Source of the DNA: Sphingomonadales bacterium
Lineage (GTDB): Bacteria > Pseudomonadota > Alphaproteobacteria > Sphingomonadales > Sphingomonadaceae
Direction of reading: 5' to 3'
Length of the DNA stretch: 64,000 nt
Assembly (NCBI GenBank): GCA_016714795.1
Contig: JADKCA010000001.1
Span: 186,001-250,000 of the forward strand
A program made the translations under genes and the position numbers. The notes below the pieces were generated by a model. It was not told the origin of the DNA, did not search any database, and saw nothing but the letters and a program-made list of their open reading frames with translations. Within the stretch, counting starts at the first letter, position 1; each line of letters starts with the position of its first letter. Of this stretch, positions 1 to 8,485 are shown piece after piece.

Positions 1-577
1 TCACCATGCTGCCTTGCGGCAGATTGCGGGCGATGGGGGCGTTCCAGCGCGGGTCTGGCTCCAGCCCGAGCAGCAAGCCGCGCAAAACGCGGGCGGAGAT
101 GCCGTGCATGATCACCAGCCGGTCACCGCGAATGTGCGTGGTCTCGTCAATCCAGCTCTGCAATCGCGCGGCAATCTCGTCATACCATTCGCCACCGGGC
201 GGGCGCACGCTGAACAGGCCCGACTCCATGTCGAGAATATCGCCCTGTTCGGCCATCACATCGGCATAATAGCGCTTTTCCCACGCGCCGACGTTGATCT
301 CTTCCAGGCGTTTGTCATGGATCGCATGGTGCCAGTTCGCTTCGATATGCTCTGCTACGATCGCCATGGTTTGAAGCGCGCGACCTGAAGGGGAGGAGAA
401 GAGATGGAGCGCCTGATGCGTTCCCAGAAAGTTGGCCAGCGCCGATCCCATCGTGTCCGCCTGCGCGAATCCAAGCCGGGTGAGGGGGGTGTCCACCGCA
501 TTGCCCTGCATACGCCGGGCCACGTTGAACACGGTTTCGCCATGCCGTGCGATGAAAATGCGTCCTTGAATGCTCAT
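1..577 (-). CDS. Histidine phosphatase family protein (phosphoglycerate mutase-like), partial
   Basis: The gene reads from an ATG at 577 down to the window edge, so its C-terminus is missing. The visible 192 codons carry the branch-1 histidine phosphatase signature: RHGE near residue 11, with the phospho-accepting His, and a second catalytic His in VMIHGIS about 150 residues later. Such enzymes remove or transfer phosphate through a phosphohistidine intermediate. The substrate of this member cannot be told (sugar phosphate, alpha-ribazole phosphate or other). It is divergent from dnaN, with about 135 bp between the two starts. The family call is secure and the exact function is open. Confidence 0.85.
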   Translation of the reverse strand, partial: MSIQGRIFIARHGETVFNVARRMQGNAVDTPLTRLGFAQADTMGSALANFLGTHQALHLFSSPSGRALQTMAIVAEHIEANWHHAIHDKRLEEINVGAWEKRYYADVMAEQGDILDMESGLFSVRPPGGEWYDEIAARLQSWIDETTHIRGDRLVIMHGISARVLRGLLLGLEPDPRWNAPIARNLPQGSMV

Positions 578-711
578 GGCGGGGCTTTTCTCCCCAATTT
601 TCTGGTTTGTCCAGCGTTCAGGAGCCTTGCGGGAAAACGGAATCTTCTCCATGACCGTTCCCCAAACAACGCGCGCGTGCGCATCATCACGAACAAGACC
701 GGGGGTTGGAC

Positions 712-1821
712 ATGAAGGCTGTTATCGAACGGGCTGCTTTGCTGCGGAGCCTGGGCCATGTTCAATCGGTGGTTGAACGCCGCAACACCATTCCGATCCT
801 CTCCAACGTGCTGATCGAAGCCTCTGGCGATGGCCTGCGCCTGATGGCGACCGACCTTGATCTCCAGATCAACGAAACGGTGGAAGCGCAAGTGGAGCAA
901 TCCGGCGCGACCACGGTGTCTGCACACACTTTGTTCGACATTGCCCGCAAGCTGCCGGAAGGCTCGCAGGTTTCGCTCACCGCATCCGATGGCAAGATGC
1001 AGGTTGTTGCCGCGCGCTCGCGCTTCAATCTGCAAACGCTGCCGCGTGACGATTTTCCGGTGATTGCCGAGGGCGATCTGCCGACGCGCTTTGAACTGCC
1101 CGCCGCCACGCTGCGCCAGATCATCGACAAGACGCGCTTTGCGATCTCCACCGAGGAAACGCGTTATTATCTCAACGGCATCTTCTTCCATGTCGCCAAT
1201 GATGGCGAGCCGGTACTGAAGGCCGCCGCGACCGATGGCCACCGCCTTGCCCGCGTCACCGTGCCGCAGCCCGCGGGTGCGGAATCGATGCCGGACATCA
1301 TCGTGCCGCGCAAATGCGTGGGAGAATTGCGCAAGCTGCTCGACGAAGTGGATGGCGATGTCGGCATTTCGCTCTCTGGCAGCAAGATCCGGTTCGAGCT
1401 GGGCAATGCCGTGCTGACCTCCAAGCTGATCGACGGCACCTTCCCCGATTACAGCCGCGTCATCCCCACCGGAAATGACAAGCTGCTGCGCATCGACCCC
1501 AAGGCGCTGGTGCAAGGCGTTGACCGCGTGGCCACCATCGCCAGCGAAAAGACCCGCGCGGTCAAGATGGCGCTGGAAACAGACAAGGTCACGCTCTCCG
1601 TCACCTCGCCCGAAAACGGCACGGCGGCGGAAGAGGTCTCTGGCGAATATAGCAACGACGCGATGGAGATCGGCTTCAACGCGCGCTATCTGATGGACAT
1701 ATTGGGTCAGGTGGACAGCGACATGGTGGAAGTCCACCTCGCCGATGCCGCCGCCCCGACGCTGATCCGCGAGAATGACAAATCACCGGCGCTCTACGTC
1801 CTGATGCCGATGCGCGTTTGA
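712..1821 (+). CDS. dnaN: DNA polymerase III beta subunit (sliding clamp)
   Basis: This 369-residue protein has the length and sequence of DnaN throughout. It starts MKAVIERAALLRSLGHVQSV, contains NTIPILSNV, and ends in the family's typical YVLMPMRV. The clamp forms a ring-shaped dimer of three similar domains per subunit and tethers the replicative polymerase to DNA. A TTG at 706 would add two residues, but the ATG at 712 matches family starts and has a G-rich stretch at 701-705 as a ribosome site. No dnaA or recF is next to it. The neighbours are a divergent phosphatase and a convergent thioesterase, so it seems to be transcribed alone. Confidence 0.97.
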   Translation: MKAVIERAALLRSLGHVQSVVERRNTIPILSNVLIEASGDGLRLMATDLDLQINETVEAQVEQSGATTVSAHTLFDIARKLPEGSQVSLTASDGKMQVVAARSRFNLQTLPRDDFPVIAEGDLPTRFELPAATLRQIIDKTRFAISTEETRYYLNGIFFHVANDGEPVLKAAATDGHRLARVTVPQPAGAESMPDIIVPRKCVGELRKLLDEVDGDVGISLSGSKIRFELGNAVLTSKLIDGTFPDYSRVIPTGNDKLLRIDPKALVQGVDRVATIASEKTRAVKMALETDKVTLSVTSPENGTAAEEVSGEYSNDAMEIGFNARYLMDILGQVDSDMVEVHLADAAAPTLIRENDKSPALYVLMPMRV

Positions 1822-1873
1822 GGGGGGACAGGGCGCGCGTGACGATGGACTGTCACAAAAGAAAAGTGGCGAC

Positions 1874-2308
1874 CTAACCGACAGCCGCTTTCGCAGCACC
1901 CTCCACCTTCCCGCGATCCGCCAGCATCAGCGTGCTGCTTGCCTTGGCCAGCACTTTGCCTGCGCTATCCAGCAGATGGCCTTCGAAGAAGCAGGTCGTG
2001 CGACCGCGCTTCACAACCCAGCCTTCGGCGAAGACCTGACCCGGGCGCGTGGGAGCGAAGAAGCTGATCTTGAGTTCGAGCGACATGGGCACCACATCCG
2101 GCCCGGACATGGCGATGCCTGCATGGGCCATGGCGGCGTCGATCCAGCCGGTCACGAAGCCGCCCTGCACCACGCCGCCCGAATGGCACATGTGCGTCCC
2201 TGCGCAATATTCCAGCCGGGCGCGGCCCGCCGGGTCCATCTCGACAATGCGGACAAGGCCGAGCGTCTTGCTCAATTCTTCAGGCGGGGCGGGGTGAGAT
2301 TGCGTCAT
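1874..2308 (-). CDS. PaaI-family hotdog thioesterase
   Basis: This 144-residue single hotdog protein fits the PaaI/acyl-CoA thioesterase group. The motif HSGGVVQGGFVTGWIDAAMA (about residues 42-61) is the HGG-type segment that begins the central helix of the fold, and a conserved strand region containing LKISFFAPTRPG follows. It probably hydrolyses acyl- or aryl-CoA thioesters in the cytoplasm. Its ATG overlaps the stop of the upstream gene by 4 nt, so the two are translationally coupled and likely act on related substrates. The substrate is not predictable from sequence. Confidence 0.85.
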   Translation of the reverse strand: MTQSHPAPPEELSKTLGLVRIVEMDPAGRARLEYCAGTHMCHSGGVVQGGFVTGWIDAAMAHAGIAMSGPDVVPMSLELKISFFAPTRPGQVFAEGWVVKRGRTTCFFEGHLLDSAGKVLAKASSTLMLADRGKVEGAAKAAVG

Positions 2309-3180
2309 GCGGGAAACTCGTAAATATCCTGCCCGTCATTGGGCTCTGAAAGATAGGTGGCGCGGGCGGAGGCAACGACGGTTTGCGCATCGCCCTGCAC
2401 CGCGTCGGCTTCGATGATGCTGGCCTGCCTGCCCGAGCGCAGGATGCGGGTGCGCACACGGAGCGGCAGATCGGCGCGGGTTGGCAACAGATAGCGGATT
2501 TCGAAATTCACCGGATTGCGCTGGCCAGCCAGCAGCCACGCCGCCTGTTCCAACGCGCCCGCCACAAAGCCGCCATGATAGGCGGGGATGGGCCGCGCGC
2601 CGATCATTTCGGTTCCGGGGGCGATCAGCCAGCCCTCTCCATCGGGTTCCATCCGCAGTGCATCATCAAAGCTGGCGGCCTTGGACGTGGTAGCCTCCAG
2701 AACTTCGTCCTGCCATTCGGCCCGGCGTCCGCCAGGAAAGGCCCCGACAAGGAATGTGGCGTGGAGCGACCCGACCAGCAGCGTCTCGTCCGCCAGAATG
2801 CGCCCGCGCACCAGAGACAATTTGCCCTGCCGCACTACATTTTCAACCCGCACATCAAGTCGATTGGCACGCGGCAACGGGCCGTGCCAGTCCACGCGCA
2901 GATCCAGCGTCATCATCGGGCCGGAGGTATCCAGCGTCGCATAGGTGCCGACCGCCCCGGCCTGATCGGCCAGAATCAGCGCCGCGCCCCGGCTGGGCAG
3001 GCCATCGCGCGTGCAGCAGACGGGCAGGGCCAGATCATACCATGCGCCCACGCCTGTTTCTGCAGAGGCATATTCCTTCATCCCCACCGCCACACAGCCC
3101 GGAATCGTGCGGACGTGAAGCGTGGTGTTGCCCATGGGAAAGCGGTGCTGGACGGTCTCTGTATCAGGCAAACGTGTCAT
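2305..3180 (-). CDS. Thioesterase family protein, double hotdog
   Basis: This is a 291-residue protein read from an ATG at 3180 (MTRLPDTETVQ). The open frame extends upstream to 3513, but that part lies in a G-rich hairpin region and does not look coding. The two halves resemble tandem hotdog domains: the first around residues 1-130, the second from about 170, with AYHGGFVAGALEQAA as the second domain's helix motif and AEADAVQGD/ASARATYL near the end. It overlaps the following PaaI-type gene by 4 nt, suggesting a two-gene thioesterase operon in fatty-acid or xenobiotic acyl-CoA turnover. The family call is good and the substrate is unknown. Confidence 0.75.
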   Translation of the reverse strand: MTRLPDTETVQHRFPMGNTTLHVRTIPGCVAVGMKEYASAETGVGAWYDLALPVCCTRDGLPSRGAALILADQAGAVGTYATLDTSGPMMTLDLRVDWHGPLPRANRLDVRVENVVRQGKLSLVRGRILADETLLVGSLHATFLVGAFPGGRRAEWQDEVLEATTSKAASFDDALRMEPDGEGWLIAPGTEMIGARPIPAYHGGFVAGALEQAAWLLAGQRNPVNFEIRYLLPTRADLPLRVRTRILRSGRQASIIEADAVQGDAQTVVASARATYLSEPNDGQDIYEFPA

Positions 3181-3280
3181 CGGCTCTCCCGCAGCAGCGC
3201 CCGCCGCGCCGGGGGCTACTCTCTTGCGCTTGGCTTTGCTGATAGCAGTCCGGCCTTGTCTGTAAACGCCCGCCACACAC

Positions 3281-3312
3281 AAAAAGAAGCCGGCGGACAG
3301 AAGCCGCCGGCT
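3281..3312 (-). terminator. Intrinsic terminator of glnK-amtB
   Basis: On the minus strand, AGCCGGCGG pairs perfectly with CCGCCGGCT (3304-3312 with 3288-3296) around a 7-nt loop and is followed by TTCTTTTT. This is a standard Rho-independent terminator. It lies about 140 nt beyond the amtB stop, in the gap between amtB and the thioesterase gene at 2305-3180. Confidence 0.8.
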
Positions 3313-3441
3313 AGTGGGTTCTTCGCAGGAGGAACCAGGGGAGGGGAAGGTCTCTTCGGTGGACCCTGCCCAATCTCGTGTGATGGCCAGATTGATGGGA
3401 GGCCGCTGCGGGGGAGGAGGAGGAGGGTGCAGCGGCCTCCC
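3281..3441 (-). ncRNA. Putative 3'-UTR small RNA with anti-Shine-Dalgarno hairpins
   Basis: Read on the minus strand just after the amtB stop there are three stem-loops. First, a perfect 13-bp stem (3429-3441 with 3397-3409) encloses a 19-nt loop that reads ACCCUCCUCCUCCUCCCCC. Then comes a C-rich single-stranded stretch (about 3333-3350) and a small GGUUC/GAACC hairpin with CUCCU in its loop (about 3318-3337). Last is a 9-bp GC-rich stem followed by UUCUUUUU. UCCUCC is complementary to Shine-Dalgarno sequences. Alphaproteobacterial small RNAs with such loops (CcsR in Rhodobacter, cuckoo RNAs) are known. Whether this RNA exists is inference. Confidence 0.45.
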
Positions 3442-3448
3442 AAACTGG

Positions 3449-4894
3449 TCAGTAGTTGTAGGCGCGTTCCCCATGTTCGGTGAGATCGAGCCCTTCGCGT
3501 TCTGCATCCGCATCCGGACGGAGACCGATGGTCTTGTCGAGGATGAAGAACAGGATGGCGGAACCGAAGCCGGACCACAGGAGCGTCAGAGCGACAGCCT
3601 TGAACTGGACGAGCAGCTGGCCACTGATGCTGTAGGCTTCAGGCGTAACCGCCACGGCCGGGAACACGGTATAGTCAAAATAGCCCTGACCACCGAGCGC
3701 GGGAGCCGCGACAACTGCCGTGGCGAGTGCGCCCACGATGCCGCCGATGCAGTGCACGCCGAACACGTCGAGCGTGTCGTCATATTTCAGCTTGTTCTTC
3801 ACGACCGCCACGAAGAAGTAGCAAATCGGGGAGACGAGCAGGCCGAGGACAATCGAGGTCATCGGGGCTGCAAAGCCGGAGGCCGGGGTGATGGCGACGA
3901 GCCCTGCAACCGCGCCCGTGACAGCACCCAGCATCGAGGGCTTGCCGTGGTGAATTTGCTCGACGATGCACCAGGCAACGGCGGCGGCGGCGGTGGCGAC
4001 GAAGGTGTTCAGGAAGGCGAGCGCGGCGATGCCGTTCGATTCCAGGTTGGACCCGGCGTTGAAGCCGAACCAGCCCACCCACAGCAGCGAAGCGCCGATC
4101 ATGGTCATGGTCAGGCTGTGCGGCGGGGTGGCTTCCTTGCCATAGCCGATGCGCTTGCCGATCATGAGGCAGCCAACGAGGCCTGCGATACCGGCGTTGA
4201 TGTGAACCACGGTGCCGCCAGCGAAGTCGAGCGCGCCCATGCCCCAGAGAAGACCTGCATCCTGAGACAGGAGGCTACCATCAGCGGCCTTCTTGACAGT
4301 GTCGACGAGGAAGTCTGGGCCGGCCCAATACCACACCATGTGTGCGATCGGGAAATAGACCACCGTCAACCAGGCAACCGTGAACAGCATCAGCGGCACG
4401 AATTTCACGCGTTCCGCAAAAGCACCCACGATCAGTGCGGGCGTGATGCACGCAAAGGTCATCTGGAAAATGACGAACGAATATTCCGGAATGTAGACAT
4501 TGTTGCTGAAGGTTGCGGCAAAGGTGCCGGCTGTCACGCCCTCAAGGAACAGCTTTGTGGTGCCGCCGATGAACGGGGTGCCGCTGGTGAAGGCCAGGGT
4601 ATAGCCCCAGCTGACCCAGACAAGCGCCGCGACGCTGACGATCATGAAGACCTGCATCAGCACCGAGAGCATGTTCTTGGTGCGGACAAGGCCGCCATAA
4701 AAGAGCGCGAGCGCGGGGATGGACATGAGCAGGACCAGAACGGAGCTGATCAGCATCCAGGTCGTGTCTCCCTTGTCGACCATGGTTGCCTGTTGTTCGA
4801 GCGCTGGATTCTTGATCAGATCTGCGGCCCAGACGGGCGTCGCGGCGAGCAGTGCTGCCCCGGCACCGGCCATTCGTGTGAGTAGCGTTTTCAT
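3449..4894 (-). CDS. amtB: Ammonium transporter AmtB
   Basis: This 481-residue inner-membrane protein has an N-terminal cleavable signal (to about residue 23, ending TPVWA) and then about eleven membrane segments. Family landmarks are present: FYGGLVRTKN early, and the two pore histidines in GGTVVHINAG and FGVHCIGG. The C-terminal tail, GLRPDADAEREGLDLTEHGE, is the segment that contacts PII. It conducts ammonia/ammonium, and GlnK blocks it when nitrogen is sufficient. It lies 21 nt downstream of glnK in the usual operon and ends in the C-rich hairpin region at 3281-3441. Confidence 0.97.
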   Translation of the reverse strand: MKTLLTRMAGAGAALLAATPVWAADLIKNPALEQQATMVDKGDTTWMLISSVLVLLMSIPALALFYGGLVRTKNMLSVLMQVFMIVSVAALVWVSWGYTLAFTSGTPFIGGTTKLFLEGVTAGTFAATFSNNVYIPEYSFVIFQMTFACITPALIVGAFAERVKFVPLMLFTVAWLTVVYFPIAHMVWYWAGPDFLVDTVKKAADGSLLSQDAGLLWGMGALDFAGGTVVHINAGIAGLVGCLMIGKRIGYGKEATPPHSLTMTMIGASLLWVGWFGFNAGSNLESNGIAALAFLNTFVATAAAAVAWCIVEQIHHGKPSMLGAVTGAVAGLVAITPASGFAAPMTSIVLGLLVSPICYFFVAVVKNKLKYDDTLDVFGVHCIGGIVGALATAVVAAPALGGQGYFDYTVFPAVAVTPEAYSISGQLLVQFKAVALTLLWSGFGSAILFFILDKTIGLRPDADAEREGLDLTEHGERAYNY

Positions 4895-4915
4895 CTTTCC
4901 TCCTGTTTTCAGGTG

Positions 4916-5254
4916 TCAGAGCGCAACCGCGCCGGTTTCGCCCGTGCGGATGCGCACGGCCTGTTCGATGTCGGTTACGAAGATTTTGCCGTCGCCAATG
5001 GCGCCGGTATGGGCGGCTTGCTGGATCGCCTCGACGGCGCGTTCGGCGATGTCGTCATTGGTCGCGATTTCGACTTTGACCTTGGGCACCATGTTGGTGG
5101 AATATTCAGCCCCCCGGTAAATCTCGGTCTGACCCTTCTGGCGACCGAAGCCTTTGACTTCGGTCACCGTCATGCCGGTAACGGACAGGTCCATCAGGGC
5201 CTCCCGCACATCGTCCAGCTTGAACGGTTTGATGATGGCAGTGATCAGCTTCAT
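4916..5254 (-). CDS. glnK: Nitrogen regulatory protein PII (GlnK)
   Basis: This is a 112-residue PII protein. The start at 5254 (MKLITAIIKPFKLDDVREAL) is the family start and has AAGGA a few bases upstream. A longer frame to 5278 would only add eight untypical residues. Tyr51 in IYRGAEY is the uridylylation site on the T-loop, and the C-terminal signature TGAIGDGKIFV is present. PII trimers sense ATP/ADP, 2-oxoglutarate and, through uridylylation, glutamine. In this operon the main partner is AmtB. A sigma-54 promoter lies immediately upstream, consistent with NtrC-controlled expression under nitrogen limitation. Confidence 0.97.
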   Translation of the reverse strand: MKLITAIIKPFKLDDVREALMDLSVTGMTVTEVKGFGRQKGQTEIYRGAEYSTNMVPKVKVEIATNDDIAERAVEAIQQAAHTGAIGDGKIFVTDIEQAVRIRTGETGAVAL

Positions 5255-5287
5255 TCTGGTCCTTTCGCTGCAGTGCACATGTTGCGT

Positions 5288-5303
5288 TGCAACAGGCGTG
5301 CCA
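5288..5303 (-). promoter_or_regulatory. Sigma-54 (RpoN) promoter of glnK-amtB
   Basis: The minus strand reads TGGCACG-CCTG-TTGCA, which matches the -24/-12 consensus TGGCACG-N4-TTGC(A/T) without a mismatch. The -12 box ends 33 bases from the glnK ATG at 5254, giving a short leader of roughly 20-25 nt. NtrC would be the expected activator, bound in the 5304-5460 stretch. No clear NtrC palindrome was recognised there. Confidence 0.85.
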
Positions 5304-5465
5304 GTTTCAGGATTCGGCTGATTTCAAGGAATGTGTGGCGGCTTGACGTCAGATGGAGCGCGCCAAGGCGCTGAAAAATCAGGCAGGACCACGGGCTTGC
5401 CTAAATTTTGGGCAGCAGCTTTGCCCGATTGCGTGCAGATGATAGACAGGCGCAAAGGAGTTTCC

Positions 5466-7269
5466 ATGTCCACCACCACCCGCCTTTCCGCCCTGCGTGC
5501 CGAACTGGCTGCGCGCCAGCTTGATGGCTTTGTCATCCCCATCTGTGATGAACATATGAGTGAATATGTCGGTGCCTATGCGCAGCGGCTGGGGTGGCTG
5601 ACCGGCTTTGGCGGGTCGGCGGGCACGGCGGTCGTGCTGGCAGAAAAGGCCGCGATCTTTGTAGATGGACGCTATACGCTGCAAGTGCGTGAGCAGGTGG
5701 ATGGCGCGCTGTTTGACTATCAGTCCGTGCCGGAGACGAGCCCCGCGCAATGGCTCATCGCTGAGGCCGGGGCCGGGCAGCGCATCGGCTATGATCCGTG
5801 GCTCCACACCAATGGCTGGGCGGATGGCATGCGCGCCAATCTGGAAGCGAAAGGGGCAGAGCTGGTCGCGGTTTCGTCCAACCCGGTGGACGCGGTGTGG
5901 CATGATCAGCCCGCGCGGTCCGATGCCCCGCTGCTTGTGCATGAAGACCAATATTCGGGGCAGTCTTCTGCCGCCAAACGCGCGGAAGTGGCGGACTGGC
6001 TGAAAGGGCAGAGGCTGGATGCGGCGGTGATTGCCGCGCTCGATTCGGTCGCGTGGCTGTTCAACGTGCGGGGCAGCGATGTGGCCTGCACGCCGGTGGG
6101 CCTGTCTTTTGCACTGGCCCATGCGGACGGCACGGCAGACCTGTTTGTCGCGCCGGACAAGCTGGATGAGGTCGTCCGCGCGCATCTGGGCAATGCGGTG
6201 CGCGCATCCTTATGCAGGGTTCAGTGCCGCGCTGGAGGCATTGGGCGGAAAGCGCGTGGCAGTCGATCCCGAACGCTCGGTCGATGCGATCTTTGTGGCA
6301 CTGGCCAAGGGCGGCGCGCAGGTGATCGAGACGCGCGATCCGGTCGTGCTGCCCAAGGCGCGCAAGAATGTAGTCGAGCAGGCCGGTCACCGCGCGGCGC
6401 AGAGGCGCGACGGCGCGGCGCTGACGCGGTTCTTGCACTGGATGGCGGTGGAAGCGCCCAAGGGCGCGCTCACCGAACTCGATGCAGCAGCCAAGCTGCT
6501 GGAGTATCGCGCCGCCACCGGTCTGTTGCGCGATCTCTCTTTCGACACGATTTCAGCGGCGGGGGGCAACGCCGCCAGCCCGCATTACCGCGTGGATGAA
6601 GCGAGCAATCTGAGGATCGCGCCCAACTCCATCTATCTGGTCGATTCAGGCGGCCAGTATCTGGATGGTACGACAGATGTAACGCGCACCATCTGGGTGG
6701 GGCCGGGCGCGCCCGATGCAGAGCGCAAGGATCGTTTCACGCGCGTGCTCAAGGGCCATATCGCGCTCGCTCGCGCTGTCTTCCCGGCAGGCACGCGCGG
6801 CAGCCAGCTGGATACGCTCGCTCGGATGCATTTGTGGCAGGCGGGGGTCGATTATGCGCATGGCACCGGCCATGGGGTTGGCAGTTTTCTCTCGGTCCAT
6901 GAAGGGCCGCAGCGCATCGCCAAGAGCGCGGGCGGGCAGGCGGGGACGGAGCAGGAGCTGTTCCCCGGCATGATCCTCTCCAACGAACCCGGTTATTACA
7001 AGCCCGGCGCGTTCGGCATCCGCACCGAAAATCTGGTGCTGGTCGAAGAGCGGGAGATTGAAGGCGCGGAAGGCGCCTATTTTGGCTTTGAAACGCTGAC
7101 TTTCGCGTCGATTGACCGGACGCTGGTCGAGACCGACCTGATGACGCGTGATGAATTGCGGTGGTGGGATGACTATCACGCGCGCGTGCTTGAGGTGGTT
7201 GGCCCGCAACTGGACGGGGACGCGAAGGGCTGGCTGGAGGAAGCCTGCGCGCCGCTGCGGCGGGGGTGA
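5466..7269 (+). pseudogene. Xaa-Pro aminopeptidase (M24B), interrupted by a +1 frameshift
   Basis: Two overlapping frames together give one aminopeptidase P of about 600 residues. The first starts at the ATG at 5466, behind AAAGGAG, and runs in one frame to about 6200. The second carries on to 7269. The switch lies near 6195-6212, where the first frame gives HLGNAVR and the second resumes with PYAGFSAALEALGGK, consistent with one extra base. The C-terminal pita-bread domain keeps the metal ligands: the two Asp in LVDSGGQYLDGTTDVTRT, His in HGTGHGVGSF, Glu in SNEPGYY, and Glu in RTENLVLV. The enzyme removes N-terminal residues next to proline. Because all active-site residues survive downstream, a sequencing error is as likely as true decay. 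Confidence 0.85.
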
Positions 7270-7271
7270 GG

Positions 7272-8105
7272 ATGTTTCCCTTCCACCTCGCTCGGCACGA
7301 ACGGTGCTGGCTGTTCGCTCCGCTTCTTCTCCTCGCCACCCCGGCAATTGCCAAACCCGCACAAATCCCCGGGCAGCCACCCATCGTGAAGGTGAAAAGA
7401 CCGGGGGTGAAGCCATATTGGCTGCAGGTGTTTGATGTGGATGCGAAGGATGTGCCGCTAACGGGCGACATCTCCGTCGCGGCGCGGCATTATAGCTGGC
7501 AGGGGCAAACCCCTCCTGCGGGGTCTGTTACCGTGGTGGTCGATTGTGATGTCGATGTTGCCGATGGGATACGCCCCTGCGTCAACCGCACAGTCGTGGA
7601 CAAGGACGAGGCCCTGGCCAGAGTCGCCGTCCGCCAGTTGATGCCGCGACGCCCCAGCTTTCCCACGGTCCCGGTGCTGCAAAAGGATCAGGAGAAATGG
7701 CTTCCCGATCCGCTTTCGACTGACAAGCAACCTCTGCGGCGCGTTGCACGCTTCACATATCGGCTTGATCCGGCGGATGTGAAGGTGATTGACCCGATGC
7801 GGGGGCCGCTGGTGGAGAGCCCGAACCTGCCGGAATTGAAAGGCCGCTTCAGCCCGATCTCCTATCCCGCCGCCCGTGAAGCGCAGGGCTTGTCTGCCAA
7901 TGTCACGGTGGAATGTCAGGTGCAGGAAGATCTTTCGATCATATGTGGCAGCGCAACCGTCGATCCGCCGGAACATGCGCGCTGGTTTGCCGAGCCGGTC
8001 AGGCAGAAACCCATTTTCTGGCGCAGCGCCCCCAAGCTCCCCGATGGCCGGGACGCGCGCGGGGTGCGGTTCCGCAAGACCGTGCGTTTCATGTGGGGCG
8101 GGTAG
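7272..8105 (+). CDS. Secreted protein of unknown function, TonB-C-like
   Basis: This 277-residue protein is read from an ATG at 7272. A GTG at 7266 that overlaps the pepP stop is also possible. Residues 1-27 form a signal peptide ending ATPAIA, so the product is periplasmic or outer-membrane. Two segments, one with VVVDCDVDVADG and one with YPAAREAQGLSANVTVECQV, resemble the TonB C-terminal fold, in which a small beta-sheet begins with Y-P-x-x-A. There is no transmembrane anchor for a true TonB. I do not recognise a specific family. It directly follows the aminopeptidase gene and may be co-transcribed with it. Confidence 0.6.
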   Translation: MFPFHLARHERCWLFAPLLLLATPAIAKPAQIPGQPPIVKVKRPGVKPYWLQVFDVDAKDVPLTGDISVAARHYSWQGQTPPAGSVTVVVDCDVDVADGIRPCVNRTVVDKDEALARVAVRQLMPRRPSFPTVPVLQKDQEKWLPDPLSTDKQPLRRVARFTYRLDPADVKVIDPMRGPLVESPNLPELKGRFSPISYPAAREAQGLSANVTVECQVQEDLSIICGSATVDPPEHARWFAEPVRQKPIFWRSAPKLPDGRDARGVRFRKTVRFMWGG

Positions 8106-8119
8106 GGGTTCTATCATCC

Positions 8120-8150
8120 CGTCATGGCGAGCGCTGCGCTCTCAATGACG
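8120..8150. repeat. Palindromic intergenic element between convergent genes
   Basis: CGTCAT pairs with ATGACG (8145-8150), and inside it GAGCGC pairs with GCGCTC around a single T. The result is a compact 31-bp hairpin between two converging genes (ending at 8105 and 8182). It resembles the dispersed GTCATxGCGAGCG-type repeats of many proteobacteria. It could also serve as a bidirectional transcription stop, although no T-run follows. Confidence 0.55.
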
Positions 8151-8181
8151 ACGCGGGTCATCGTATCTGAAACGCCCGCCC

Positions 8182-8481
8182 TCAAAAATGCACTGCCACC
8201 GCTTCGCTATGCTCCACCTGCGGCGGATGGGCGAAGAACGGGCCGGCATGGCCGCGCCAGACCTGAAAATCGTCGGACTGGCGGAAGGTGACCAGGTGGT
8301 GGTCCACCGTTTCCCACAGCACGCGCAGCCAATATTTGGAGGGATCTTCAATCCCGCGTTCCAGGCTCATGCCGTGGCAGCCTGCTGCGCGTTGGAAAAC
8401 GGGAGCGGCCTTGGCAACAGCGGCTTCGAATTCGGCGGCCTTGGATGGGTCAATCGTGATGAGAGCAATTTCGGTGATCAT
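8182..8481 (-). CDS. Antibiotic biosynthesis monooxygenase (ABM) domain protein
   Basis: This 99-residue protein has the length and pattern of the ABM/dimeric alpha-beta barrel fold. It starts MITEIALITIDPSKAAEFE, has CHGMSLERG and a YWLRVLWET strand in the middle, and ends with a WRGHAGPFF motif. Members include heme-degrading and quinone-forming monooxygenases, as well as many small proteins of unknown role. It lies 4 nt downstream of the HTH gene on the same strand, so the two are probably one transcript. The fold call is good and the enzymatic role is unknown. Confidence 0.75.
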   Translation of the reverse strand: MITEIALITIDPSKAAEFEAAVAKAAPVFQRAAGCHGMSLERGIEDPSKYWLRVLWETVDHHLVTFRQSDDFQVWRGHAGPFFAHPPQVEHSEAVAVHF

Positions 8482-8485
8482 GATG

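Noticed and set aside
574..1737. 387-codon frame antisense to dnaN
   Set aside because: It is the complement of a certain dnaN gene, with His/Arg/Gly-rich sequence and no family resemblance.
1839..1858. GTGAC/GTCAC hairpin after dnaN as terminator
   Set aside because: The stem is only 5 bp and there is no T-tract, so it was too weak to list.
3181..3513. N-terminal extension of the double-hotdog thioesterase
   Set aside because: The extra residues are read from the terminator and C-rich hairpin region. The ATG at 3180 gives a normal start.
3314..4885. 523-codon open frame antisense to amtB
   Set aside because: It is a shadow of amtB. The composition is Gly/Asp/His/Arg-rich without domain character, and the opposite strand encodes a perfect AmtB.
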